NCBI GenBank assembly: GCA_966250335.1
Contig: CBINGZ010000056.1
Location: 1 to 26,768, forward strand
Reading direction: 5' to 3'
Length of the DNA stretch: 26,768 nt
Source: OLB7 sp966250335
GTDB lineage: Bacteria > Bacteroidota > Ignavibacteria > OLB7
In this document: positions 5,947 to 13,919 of the stretch, in pieces
Layout of the letters: each line of letters opens with the position of its first letter
Position numbering within the stretch: position 1 is the first letter of the stretch
Position numbers and translations under genes: made by a program
The notes under the pieces: model-generated
Databases searched by the model: none
The model's input: the letters and a program-made list of their open reading frames with translations, nothing else
Told to the model about the DNA's origin: nothing

Positions 5947-8373
5947 ATGACTCATACCTCGACGGTTTACCCCCTGAAAACATATCTGGCCGTCGTTCTG
6001 ACAGCGCTTGCCGCGGCATTCGCAGGCCGTGTTCAGGCACAGCCGCAATCCGATACGACCAACAGGTGGAAGCTTCTCGACCTCGGCGTCGAAAGCGGCT
6101 TCACCAGCGATCTGGAGGATCCCTCCACCCTCTTCTTCCGCAACAGCAGCGTCGGCTACTACGACGGCCGCTACAGGACCACCGACGGCGGCCAGAGCTG
6201 GACGCCGACCGGCGAGCCGGTGCCGGTCCCCCATCGCATCGTGCAGGAAGGAGGGTTCGGCTACAGCCCCGACGGTCATATCACGACCAACGGCGGCGAG
6301 TCGTGGAGCACGATCAACGTGAAGTTCCCCGACCAGACGATTGACAATCGGGTGACCGACGGCGTGGCATATTCGTCGAACTACATGGTGGCGCTCTATC
6401 AGGAGCATACCGAGATCGACGGGGTCCCCTACCCCAGCGGCCCGAAGCGTCTCACCTATACGCTCGACGGCGGCGTCAACTGGAGGTTCGCCGACTCCGT
6501 GAACCCCTTCAACCTGCGGCTGCACGACTCCTCCCGCTTCGGGAAGTTCCCCGCGCCGGTGATGACCGACACCTTCTCGATCGGCTGGCTGCAGCCGGTC
6601 GGGATGTTCGATTCGACCACGGCGCTGGTGGTGACGCTCGCCTACGGCAAGGTCAACAATCAGCTCCAGAACTTCTACTACCTGGCCCGGCTCGACCTGA
6701 AGACCGGCAAGGGTGAGTTCGACCCGATCCCGATCGGGGACAAGGTGCCGCCGGTCTCCACGCTTCCGGCGCAGATCGAGTTCATCACCCCCGACATCGC
6801 CTACGGCATGCAGTCGCGGCTCCAGGGACCGACCCGGATCTTCGTGCAGTGGCGCTCGACCGACGGCGGCAGGAGCTGGGACAGCATCCATGCTCCGGAG
6901 TGGGTCGACTACTCCACCTTCCGCTTCATCACCCCCTCGCTCGGCGTGGCCTCCAACGCCGTGACGGCCGACAGCGGCAAGACATGGAAGGAATGGGCGC
7001 ATCCGTTCGAGACCGGTCTCTTCTACGCCAGCGACTCGACCCATTATCATGTCGCCGGTCCCTTCTCCCTTCACGCCTGGTCGACCGACGCCGGTCACAC
7101 ATGGCGCAGGAACGGAGCGGGAGCGTTCCCGCGGTCGGTGGCCGCGGCGAAACGGAAGGCGGTCGTCGCCAGAGACTACAGGAGCATCCTGGTCAGCGGC
7201 AACGACGGCGACTCGTGGAAGGATGTGGGAACCGGCCCCGAGATGCCGGACGACGTAAGCGCCGTCTGGCGGGTCGCCTTCCCCGACACGATGCGGACAC
7301 CGGACCGCGTGGTCGGCATCGCGAACTTCATCACGTATGACGCGGAACGATACATGGCGCTGATCGAGAGCACCGACGGCGGCCAGACATGGAGCGAGGG
7401 CCCCCGCTTCGACGCGCTCAGCGGCTCGGAGCCGACGGCGACGCTCGACTTCGTGACGGTCACCGATCCTGAAACCTCGGAGACCTACACGGCCGGGTTC
7501 ATCGGCAGCTCGCTCGGGTTCGCCGCCTCGACCGACGGCGGAAAGACATGGGAGATCCGGAGCAGCGCCATATCGTTCCGCGAGGTGGCTATGCTCGACT
7601 CCGCCAACGGCGTGGCAGCGGCTCCCGACGCGATCTACACGACCAGCGACGGCGGCCGGACCTGGACCAAGCGGCACGATCTTCCGAACGACGTCGATCA
7701 TCTGCTCGCCCTGAAGAGCTTCGTCACCTTCACCGAGAACCGCTACCGCGCCCTCTTCCCGACCGGCGCCTCGGACTACATGGACTACACGGTCCTTACC
7801 TCCACCAACGGCGGCGCCGCATGGACCCCGCTGGTCCGCACCGGCGCCCCACGCCCGATCGACGCCGGCGCCCACTGGACAGGGTTCGACAGCCTCTTCG
7901 CCGTCGGCAAGGGAGCCACGATCCAGTACACCGAGAACGGCGGACAGAGCTTCATGCTCCTCCGCGACTCCTCGGCCGCGTTCGAGGCGAACGGAGGCTG
8001 GGTGGTCTCCGGCATGGATATCAGCTACCTCTACATCATGGGCGTCGGCAATGTCGGAGCACGATGGTTCATCAGGCCGCAGACGCTGGCGGCGCCGGGA
8101 ACCCCGGTCTTCGCGGGCTCGGCGCGTCTTCTGACCAACCCCGTGATCGGCGACCGCGCCGCCGTGCAGCTTACCCTGCCGCGCGCCACCGGCCTCACGA
8201 TCGATCTTGTCGACATGCTCGGCTCCGTGCGGCGCGCTCTTCCGGTCGAGTATCGCGAGGCCGGAACGAGCCTGGAGACGATCGACCTCGGCGGGCTGGC
8301 GAGCGGACGCTACCTGCTCAGGATCGGCACCGATCACGGATCGACGGCGATCCCGCTGGTGATCGTTCACTGA
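5947..8373 (+). CDS. Secreted Asp-box (BNR-like) beta-propeller protein with T9SS sorting domain
   Basis: The product is 808 residues. A signal peptide spans about 1-31 (cleavage near 'VQA-Q'). The body carries twelve Asp-box motifs of the form S/T-x-D/N-x-G-x-x-W, at residues 78, 113, 172, 304, 340, 379, 417, 475, 528, 566, 619 and 662 (for example 'STDGGQTW'). Such motifs mark four-stranded blades of sialidase-like or photosystem-assembly (YCF48)-like propellers. The number is enough for two propellers. No sialidase catalytic arginine triad or 'FRIP' motif is visible, so enzymatic activity is doubtful; a surface adhesion or binding role is only a guess. Residues 727-808 are a type A T9SS C-terminal domain ('LTNPVIGD', 'IDLVDMLGSV', 'LASGRYLLRI'). 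AAGGAG at 5935-5940 is a strong ribosome binding site and fixes the start. The PorV/PorQ-like gene is directly upstream. Confidence 0.87.
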   Translation: MTHTSTVYPLKTYLAVVLTALAAAFAGRVQAQPQSDTTNRWKLLDLGVESGFTSDLEDPSTLFFRNSSVGYYDGRYRTTDGGQSWTPTGEPVPVPHRIVQEGGFGYSPDGHITTNGGESWSTINVKFPDQTIDNRVTDGVAYSSNYMVALYQEHTEIDGVPYPSGPKRLTYTLDGGVNWRFADSVNPFNLRLHDSSRFGKFPAPVMTDTFSIGWLQPVGMFDSTTALVVTLAYGKVNNQLQNFYYLARLDLKTGKGEFDPIPIGDKVPPVSTLPAQIEFITPDIAYGMQSRLQGPTRIFVQWRSTDGGRSWDSIHAPEWVDYSTFRFITPSLGVASNAVTADSGKTWKEWAHPFETGLFYASDSTHYHVAGPFSLHAWSTDAGHTWRRNGAGAFPRSVAAAKRKAVVARDYRSILVSGNDGDSWKDVGTGPEMPDDVSAVWRVAFPDTMRTPDRVVGIANFITYDAERYMALIESTDGGQTWSEGPRFDALSGSEPTATLDFVTVTDPETSETYTAGFIGSSLGFAASTDGGKTWEIRSSAISFREVAMLDSANGVAAAPDAIYTTSDGGRTWTKRHDLPNDVDHLLALKSFVTFTENRYRALFPTGASDYMDYTVLTSTNGGAAWTPLVRTGAPRPIDAGAHWTGFDSLFAVGKGATIQYTENGGQSFMLLRDSSAAFEANGGWVVSGMDISYLYIMGVGNVGARWFIRPQTLAAPGTPVFAGSARLLTNPVIGDRAAVQLTLPRATGLTIDLVDMLGSVRRALPVEYREAGTSLETIDLGGLASGRYLLRIGTDHGSTAIPLVIVH

Positions 8374-8419
8374 GCGATATGATGTGAGCCCTGCGGAACC
8401 CGCAGGAGACGAAACAGGA

Positions 8420-8452
8420 AAGGGCCGACCGGATATTCCGGTCGGCCCTTTT
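8420..8452. terminator. Bidirectional intrinsic terminator
   Basis: A perfect 12-bp GC-rich stem (8422-8433 with 8437-8448) with a 3-base loop, flanked by A residues on the left and TTTTCCTTTT on the right. It separates the plus-strand Asp-box gene (ends 8373) from the minus-strand thiolase gene (ends 8484) and can serve both. Confidence 0.9.
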
Positions 8453-8483
8453 CCTTTTCGTCAAAAAAATCTTACTGCGCTAT

Positions 8484-9689
8484 CTAGACCCGCTCGAAGA
8501 TCGCGCTGATCCCCTGTCCCACCCCGATACACATCGAGGCCAGGCCGTAGCGGGCCGACTCGCGGCGACCCATCTCGTCGGCCAGCGTGGCGACCAGACG
8601 GACGCCCGACATGCCGAGCGGATGCCCGAGCGCGATCGCCCCCCCGTTGACGTTGACCCGGTCGATATCGAGGCCGAGATCCCTGACGACCGCGAGCGCC
8701 TGCGAGGCGAACGCCTCGTTGAGTTCTATCAGATCGAGATCCTTCGTCGTCAGCCCGGCGACGGCGAGCGCCTTTCTGGTGGCCGGGACCGGCCCGATCC
8801 CCATGCAGCGCGGGTCGACGCCGACAACGCCGCTGGAGACGTAGCGGAGGAGCGGCTTCAGGTTGAACTCACGCACGGCGCGTTCGCTGGCGACGATCAT
8901 CGCACCGGCCCCGTCGTTCAGGCTGGAGGAGTTCCCCGGCGTCACGCTTCCCCCGCCGCGGAAGGCGGGCTTCAGCTGGGCGAGCTTCTCCATCGTCGTA
9001 TCCTTGCGCGGGCTTTCGTCGCGGGCCACCACGATCGCGTCCCCCTTCCGCTGCGGGATCTCCACAGGGATCACCGTTGCGTCGTAACGTCCCTCATCCC
9101 ACGCCGCCACGGCAAGCTTGTGCGACCTGAGGGCGAACTGATCCTGCTCCTCACGTCCCACGTTCCAGAGCTCCGCGACGTTCTCGGCGGTCTCCCCCAT
9201 CTGCTCCAGCGGGAACATCGCCTCCAGCTTCGGGTTCGGGAAGCGCCATCCGAGCGCGGTGTCGTAGGCGGTCACGTTCCCGAACTGTGCGCCGCCCGAG
9301 ACGTTCTTGGCGATCGCGTACGGCGCGCGCGACATCACCTCCACCCCTCCCGCAATGATCAGATCGGCCTCGCCCGACTTCACGGCGCGCACGGCGGAGA
9401 TGACGGCGTCGAGCGCCGACCCGCACAGCCTGTTGACGGTGGTGGCGGGGACCCCCTGCGGAAGACCGGCCAGCAGCACGGCCATCCGTGCCACGTCGCG
9501 GTTATCCTCTCCCGCCTGATTGGCGCACCCCATGATCACATCCTCGATCCGTTCGGGAGGAATCCCCGTCCGCTCCACGAGGGTCTTCAGAACATGCGCG
9601 GCCAGATCGTCGGCGCGGACCGAGGAGAGCACGCCTCCGTAGCGTCCGATCGGGGTACGGAGAGGGGAAACGATAAAGGCGTCGATCAT
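8484..9689 (-). CDS. Acetyl-CoA acyltransferase (thiolase)
   Basis: A 401-residue thiolase that should cleave 3-ketoacyl-CoA to acetyl-CoA and a shortened acyl-CoA, or run the reverse condensation. The nucleophile is C89 in 'TTVNRLCGSALDAV'. The other active-site motifs are 'NEAF' (324-327), 'GGAIALGHPLGMSG' with H356, and 'MCIGVGQG' with C387. 'VIMGCANQAGEDNRDVARMA' (51-70) is the form found in the PaaJ/PcaF 3-oxoadipyl-CoA thiolase branch as well as in FadA-like enzymes, so the chain specificity is open. The length is normal. The ATG overlaps the stop of the upstream 3HCDH-like gene by four bases (ATGA, 9686-9689), so the two are translationally coupled and probably act in the same acyl-CoA pathway. 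The unit ends at the strong terminator at 8420-8452. Confidence 0.92.
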   Translation of the reverse strand: MIDAFIVSPLRTPIGRYGGVLSSVRADDLAAHVLKTLVERTGIPPERIEDVIMGCANQAGEDNRDVARMAVLLAGLPQGVPATTVNRLCGSALDAVISAVRAVKSGEADLIIAGGVEVMSRAPYAIAKNVSGGAQFGNVTAYDTALGWRFPNPKLEAMFPLEQMGETAENVAELWNVGREEQDQFALRSHKLAVAAWDEGRYDATVIPVEIPQRKGDAIVVARDESPRKDTTMEKLAQLKPAFRGGGSVTPGNSSSLNDGAGAMIVASERAVREFNLKPLLRYVSSGVVGVDPRCMGIGPVPATRKALAVAGLTTKDLDLIELNEAFASQALAVVRDLGLDIDRVNVNGGAIALGHPLGMSGVRLVATLADEMGRRESARYGLASMCIGVGQGISAIFERV

Positions 9690-10453
9690 AGCGGTGATGG
9701 TTCGCTGTTGTGTTGATGGAACGTCAGCCCGGCGCGCGAATACTGCCGCAGCAGCACGCAGGGACGATAGCGCTCTTCACGATATTCCTTGTAGAGCGCC
9801 TCCAGGATCGCCAGCACCAGGTCGATCCCGATTCTATCCCCCCAGGCGAGGGGCCCTTCCGGATAGTTCGTGCCGAGCCGCATCGCCGTATCGATGTCGG
9901 CGGGATCGGCCACCCCTTCCATCAGGGCGAACGCCGCCTCGTTGACGATCATGGCGAGGACGCGGGCGGAGACCAGGCCGATCCTGTCGGTCACGATCTC
10001 CGGCTCGCGCCGCAGGGCGTTTTTGAGAAGGAGCCTCGCGCGCTCGAACTCGGCCGCGGAGGTCCGAAGCGCCGGAGCGATCTCGACGACCTGCGACGAT
10101 GCGAAGAGATCGGGGACGAACGAGAGACCGACGACCCCGTCGCGCCCCCCCAGCAGGGCGGCGGCGGCCGTGGCGGTCATCGTGAGCGCGTTGGTATAGA
10201 CGATCGTCCCCTGCCGCGCCAGATCGGAGATCAGCGCAAGATGTTCGTGCTTGGCGCCGTCGTCGACGGTGGAGAGCTCGAAGATCGCATCGAGCCGCGC
10301 GGGGACCGGACGGCGATCGTCGGCGGCGATGATCCCGGAGCCGTCAAGGCGGTCCGGATCGTCGGTGATCGTGTACCATGAGTGATCGGGATGCGCGGCG
10401 GAGACGAAGGTCCGGAGATGGTCGGGGTCGCCCAGAATGAGGAAATCTGCCAT
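9686..10453 (-). CDS. Degenerate 3-hydroxyacyl-CoA dehydrogenase-like protein
   Basis: The product is 255 residues. The C-terminal half is a clear 3HCDH C-terminal (dimerisation) domain, residues 157-245: 'NEAAFALMEGVADPADIDTAMRLGTNYPEGPLAWGDRIGID'. The N-terminal half has the size and strand pattern of the NAD-binding domain but begins 'FLILGDPDHLRTF' with no G-x-G-x-x-G. The usual 'GLHFFNPV' catalytic histidine motif reads 'GLSFVPDL' (S111), and the conserved asparagine of 'GFxVNR' reads 'GLVSAR' (A163). Orthodox dehydrogenase activity is therefore unlikely by my reading. Annotators usually call such Bacteroidota proteins 3-hydroxybutyryl-CoA dehydrogenase by homology. The ATG at 10453 fits the domain start; the frame is open 24 codons upstream across the promoter. 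It is coupled by ATGA overlap to the downstream thiolase. A TATCTTTG box lies 35 bases upstream. Confidence 0.8.
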   Translation of the reverse strand: MADFLILGDPDHLRTFVSAAHPDHSWYTITDDPDRLDGSGIIAADDRRPVPARLDAIFELSTVDDGAKHEHLALISDLARQGTIVYTNALTMTATAAAALLGGRDGVVGLSFVPDLFASSQVVEIAPALRTSAAEFERARLLLKNALRREPEIVTDRIGLVSARVLAMIVNEAAFALMEGVADPADIDTAMRLGTNYPEGPLAWGDRIGIDLVLAILEALYKEYREERYRPCVLLRQYSRAGLTFHQHNSEPSPL

Positions 10454-10487
10454 TGTCGCTCGATTGGTTGGCCGGCTTGAACGGAAG

Positions 10488-10495
10488 CAAAGATA
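10488..10495 (-). promoter_or_regulatory. Promoter -7 box for the 3HCDH-like/thiolase operon
   Basis: TATCTTTG on the minus strand fits TAnnTTTG exactly and lies 34 bases before the ATG at 10453, just downstream of the terminator of the preceding gene. The -33 element is poor (TTTC-rich stretch). Confidence 0.5.
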
Positions 10496-10509
10496 GCGGA
10501 CGGGGGGAA

Positions 10510-10546
10510 AAGAAATGCTCCACATACCGGTATCGATATGTGGAGC
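10510..10546 (-). terminator. Intrinsic terminator of the DUF3276 gene
   Basis: On the minus strand GCTCCACATA (10537-10546) pairs perfectly with TATGTGGAGC (10517-10526) around a 10-base loop, followed by ATTTCTTTT. It lies 36 bases past the DUF3276 stop codon. Confidence 0.75.
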
Positions 10547-10581
10547 AGGGTATATGTTCTGCCGAGGGAACGGCGTTGCTG

Positions 10582-10866
10582 TTAATCCTGGACGTGCTCG
10601 CGGCTACGGGGAAGCGCGTTGATCTTGGCGAGTTCGCCGTAGACGAACTCCAAAGCTTCGTTCAGTGCCATACGGAACTTTTCAAAATCCTCCTTGTAGA
10701 GGAAGATCTTGAACTTCTCTTTCTCCTCCGTCTCACCACCTCGCTTGCTCTCTGTGATCGTCAGGTAATAGTCGTTACCCGACCGAGTCGCGCGGACGTC
10801 TACGAAGTAGGTGCGTTTACCTGCTCGAACACGTCGAGAGAAGACTTCATCACGGTTGTTTTCCAC
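10582..10866 (-). CDS. PUR-alpha-like DUF3276 family nucleic acid-binding protein
   Basis: A small protein of 94 residues, almost all of it one PUR-type domain. 'DEVFSRRVRAGKRTYFVDVRATRSGNDYYLTITESKR' followed by 'KFKIFLYKEDFEKFRMALNEAL' is the signature of the DUF3276 family widespread in Bacteroidota and spirochaetes. The spirochaete member binds single-stranded nucleic acid as a Whirly-like dimer fold, so a DNA- or RNA-binding regulatory role is likely but no target is known. The start is a GTG at 10866, where the family begins; no in-frame ATG lies upstream and no Shine-Dalgarno is clear. It lies 52 bases after the PorZ-like gene on the same strand and may share its transcript, which ends at the hairpin at 10510-10546. 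Confidence 0.88.
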   Translation of the reverse strand: MENNRDEVFSRRVRAGKRTYFVDVRATRSGNDYYLTITESKRGGETEEKEKFKIFLYKEDFEKFRMALNEALEFVYGELAKINALPRSREHVQD

Positions 10867-10918
10867 TGGATGTACCCTATGTATGATTATGGGGATATGT
10901 TAAGAAATGTCAGTAGAG

Positions 10919-13186
10919 CTACTCTCTTACCACAGCCACTTTCCCCACAACGGTCTCCTCACCCGACTTAGTTCCCGCCGCTATAAGATAGATGCCGCTC
11001 GGAACGAGCGTCCCATCCTGAGCGAGTCCGTCCCAGAAGGCGATTGCCCCCCCCGGGGATTCGAACTCTCTCAGTAGAGTTCCACTGAGCGAAAGAATTT
11101 TTATCGATGCATTACCGGGCAGCCCGGTGATACGAAGCGGTTCGGACGACGGCAGCCTGAACGGATGAGGGGAGACGGTGATCCGCTCGGCAGGCGTAGG
11201 GGGCTCCACCGCCGGCGTCGACACCTTGTTCATGCCGTTCATCGTCCCGATATAAATGTCGCCGCTTCCATCGTCTGAAAGTATGGAAAGCACACGGTTG
11301 TCCACAAGCGGAGAGGTCGAGGCCGTGAACCGTTGCAGCAGTTCGCTGCCGTCCGAGTTGAAGAGATAGACCCCTTCATCGGTCCCTACCCATTTCTGGT
11401 TGAGGGCATCGACGGCGAGACCATGAATGCCGATATCCTTGAGGGCGAGGATGGTGCGAAAGCTCGGCTGATCCCCCTCGTTGTTGACGACGCCCGAAGG
11501 GTTCCGCAGCACTACCAGCCCCGACGACGTCCCCACCCATAATTCTCCATCCGGATCGATCATCAGCGCCGTGATGAGATTCGAGGGAAGTCCGTTCGAA
11601 GTGGTGAAGGTCCTGCTCCTGACCGGGAGCGTCTCGCGCTCGTTGTACCAGGTCAGCCCGCGAGCGGACTGGGAGGCGTCCGACCCCAGCCATTTCGTGC
11701 CGTTCCCGTCGATCGCCAGCCACCGGTAGGCTCTCTTGTCGGAAGAGAGATGCACTGTGAATCCACCGTCACTCTTATACTCCAGCAGAACGGGTCCCTG
11801 ACGATCCGTATTATCCCAGTTGATCAGCCACGTCCTCCCTCCCTGTTCCGCAGCCTGCGCACCGATCACTTCGTTGTCGTTCAGCCTGGTCCCGACCAGC
11901 GGCGAATTTCTGTTGTCGTAGCCGACGATTCCTTCTTCCGTGAACTTCGTGAATCCCCCCGGAAAATGTCCCGTCCAGATGGAATTACCGGCCCCTTTAC
12001 TGACGTGCCAGACCTCGTCCGATTTTAGCTCGGGAGTGTTTTTCTTCGTGTATTCGATCCAGCCGGTGTCGGTCAGACGTGAAACTCCACGACCGTTGGA
12101 GCCGACGCCGCTGGAGACCCATATCGACCGATCCCATCCGAATGCGAGATTGCTGAAGATATTGGAGACCGGTGAGGTGGGGGACGATACCACGAACCCC
12201 TCGTTCAGAAGATATCCGAATCCGATCCTTCCCAGCGCCACCACCGGGGTGCCGTCCCGCATCACGGCCGCATCGACGATGCCGTCCGGCACCACCCTTC
12301 CTTCACGGAACGCGTGGGTGGCGCTGTCGAACCTGTAGAGACTCGTCTCCGCGTAGGCGAGAATATATCCCCCCTCGTCGACGATATGCACCGTGTTGGA
12401 GGGAAGATCCTGCCGCTTGCCGAACGTGCCGTCGTCGTTTCTGTGATAGATCCCCTGCGACGTGCCGACGGTGAAGCGCCCCTCCATCTCGATGATCGAG
12501 TTGATCGACGCGGCCCCCCCGATCGACGCGGCCGGAATGAAGTTCCATGCCGTGGGATCGGTCAGCACGCGTCCCCGTTGCGGCGCGTAGACGATGCCGA
12601 CGGGGGTCGAAAGCCAGATCGAATCGCGATAGAAGAGAATGCCGTTGATCGATGTGTTGACCGGCAGGCCCCTGAAGTTGACGTACGCCTCGCTCAGGGT
12701 GCTGTCGACCGGATTGTAGACGGCCACACCGAACGCCGTGAGGATATACGCCTTGCCGTCGCGGAACCCGAAGCCGAGCACGCGCCGGTCCGGCTTGTCG
12801 CGCGCGGCGGCGATATCGGTCGAATAGTTCCAGACGCCGTCACGCCCCAGAATGCTGATCGAGCCGTCGTCGCTCCCGACGTAGAGGCTGCCGCTGGAGG
12901 TGTCGAACGCGATCGAGAGGGCGCTCAGTTTCAGGAGCCCCTCGGTGGTGCGGTAGACGCGAAAGCTGTCGGCGACCGGATCGTAGCTGAAGATGCCGCC
13001 GGTGGTCGCCGTCCAGACGACGCCGCGGTCGTCCACGGTGATGCTCCGCCCCTCCTTCAGGGAGCTGAAGACCGACCATTCGTAGCGGTTCTGGGCGGGA
13101 AGCCGGGTCGTGGATGCAATCAGCGCCGTCAGGGCAAGGAGCAGAAGCAGGGTCGCATGTTCCAGGGCGCGGACGAATCTCTTCAT
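10919..13186 (-). CDS. PorZ-like T9SS attachment-complex protein (double beta-propeller)
   Basis: The product is 755 residues. A signal peptide spans about 1-31 ('TRLPAQ' near the cleavage site). The body repeats propeller blades of the two-component-regulator type, such as 'GVVWTATTGGIFSYDP', 'SIWLSTPVGIVYAP', 'GELWVGTSSGLVVL' and 'QKWVGTDEGVYLF', enough for two seven-bladed propellers. Residues 669-755 form a C-terminal domain ('ITGLPGNASIKILSLSGTLL', then 'WDGLAQDGTLVPSGIYLIAAG', ending 'GKVAVVRE'). This order and the 'ITGL-x-x-N' / 'GG-x-x-x-W-G' details resemble PorZ, which in Porphyromonas works with PorU and PorV to deliver anionic LPS to cargo on the cell surface. Length is close to PorZ (about 775). 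It could instead be another secreted propeller protein. The ATG at 13186 starts the signal peptide. The frame is open upstream, but that part codes no recognisable sequence. Confidence 0.72.
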   Translation of the reverse strand: MKRFVRALEHATLLLLLALTALIASTTRLPAQNRYEWSVFSSLKEGRSITVDDRGVVWTATTGGIFSYDPVADSFRVYRTTEGLLKLSALSIAFDTSSGSLYVGSDDGSISILGRDGVWNYSTDIAAARDKPDRRVLGFGFRDGKAYILTAFGVAVYNPVDSTLSEAYVNFRGLPVNTSINGILFYRDSIWLSTPVGIVYAPQRGRVLTDPTAWNFIPAASIGGAASINSIIEMEGRFTVGTSQGIYHRNDDGTFGKRQDLPSNTVHIVDEGGYILAYAETSLYRFDSATHAFREGRVVPDGIVDAAVMRDGTPVVALGRIGFGYLLNEGFVVSSPTSPVSNIFSNLAFGWDRSIWVSSGVGSNGRGVSRLTDTGWIEYTKKNTPELKSDEVWHVSKGAGNSIWTGHFPGGFTKFTEEGIVGYDNRNSPLVGTRLNDNEVIGAQAAEQGGRTWLINWDNTDRQGPVLLEYKSDGGFTVHLSSDKRAYRWLAIDGNGTKWLGSDASQSARGLTWYNERETLPVRSRTFTTSNGLPSNLITALMIDPDGELWVGTSSGLVVLRNPSGVVNNEGDQPSFRTILALKDIGIHGLAVDALNQKWVGTDEGVYLFNSDGSELLQRFTASTSPLVDNRVLSILSDDGSGDIYIGTMNGMNKVSTPAVEPPTPAERITVSPHPFRLPSSEPLRITGLPGNASIKILSLSGTLLREFESPGGAIAFWDGLAQDGTLVPSGIYLIAAGTKSGEETVVGKVAVVRE

Positions 13187-13309
13187 AGGACGGTTGATAA
13201 GTTGGTTCCGGGATCGACGGAATGCGCAGGGGGCAAAGCAACGTGTTTGTATCTCCCGATGCAAGGATATACGGTCGCACGCCCGGCATGCCATTCCCGC
13301 CGGTCCCGA

Positions 13310-13777
13310 TCACCCCAGACGACGGAGCAGCGTGATCATTTCGATGGCGGCCTGGGCCGCTTCCCACCCCTTGTTCCCCGCCTTGGTGCCGGCCCGCTCC
13401 ACGGCCTGTTCGATGGTGTCGACGGTCAGCACGCCGAAGAGACAGGGAACACCGGTCGAGACCATGGCCGAGGAAATTCCCTTCACCGCCTCCCCCGCCA
13501 CATAATTGAAATGTGGCGTGGCCCCGCGAATGACCGCTCCCAGAACGATGACCGCATCGTATTTTCCCGATTCCGCCAGTCGTTTGACCACAAGAGGAAG
13601 CTCGAACGCGCCGGGACACCAGACGGTCGTCACGGCGTTCTCGTCGCCGCCGTGCATCCTGATGCAGTCGATGGCGCCATCCAGCAGCCGACGGGTAATG
13701 AAGTCGTTCCACCGGGTGACGGCGACGGCAAAGGTCGCACCCGAGGCGTCGAGGACGCCTTCGATGACGTTGGCCAT
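13310..13777 (-). CDS. ribH: 6,7-dimethyl-8-ribityllumazine synthase
   Basis: The product is 155 residues, the normal length. The enzyme condenses 5-amino-6-ribitylamino-uracil with 3,4-dihydroxy-2-butanone 4-phosphate, the penultimate step of riboflavin synthesis. Visible motifs are 'VTRWNDFITRRLLDGA' (20-35), 'WCPGAFELPLVVKRL' (53-67), 'VIVLGAVIRGATPHF' with the catalytic His at 89, and 'FGVLTVDTIEQAVERAGTKAGNKGWEAA' (114-141). These cover both substrate sites, and no key residue is missing. The ATG at 13777 agrees with the family; the open frame 32 codons upstream runs into the GAACCC repeats and is not coding. No other rib genes are nearby and no FMN riboswitch is visible. It is transcribed divergently from the DUF547 gene across a 142-base region holding phased repeats. 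Confidence 0.95.
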   Translation of the reverse strand: MANVIEGVLDASGATFAVAVTRWNDFITRRLLDGAIDCIRMHGGDENAVTTVWCPGAFELPLVVKRLAESGKYDAVIVLGAVIRGATPHFNYVAGEAVKGISSAMVSTGVPCLFGVLTVDTIEQAVERAGTKAGNKGWEAAQAAIEMITLLRRLG

Positions 13778-13824
13778 GAAGAGTTGTCGGTTGGATAAAA
13801 CTTTTCGGAGGGTCGATCGACAAA

Positions 13825-13907
13825 CCCTCTGAACCCTGGGAAATATCCCCTGAACCCTGGGTAACGGCTCCAAATGTTCAGAAAAATCCCCCGAACCCCG
13901 GAAATAT
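13825..13907. repeat. Three imperfect CCCCTGAACCCTGGG repeats in a divergent promoter region
   Basis: Three related units lie at 13825-13846, 13847-13865 and 13888-13907. Each has the core C3-5, then (T)GAACCC, then CGG or TGGG; the first and third are followed by AAATAT. The GAACCC cores start at 13831, 13852 and 13893, spaced 21 and 41 bases, close to two and four turns of DNA. They lie between the divergent starts of ribH (13777) and the DUF547 gene (13920). A protein-binding array is possible; so is a decayed local repeat. Confidence 0.6.
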
Positions 13908-13919
13908 AAGGAATAGGTG

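Noticed and set aside
13825..13907. CRISPR-like array.
   Set aside because: There are only three imperfect short units, two of them directly adjacent with no spacer, and no cas genes.
13778..13919. FMN riboswitch upstream of ribH.
   Set aside because: The conserved RFN-element segments are not present; only the C-rich GAACCC repeats are seen.
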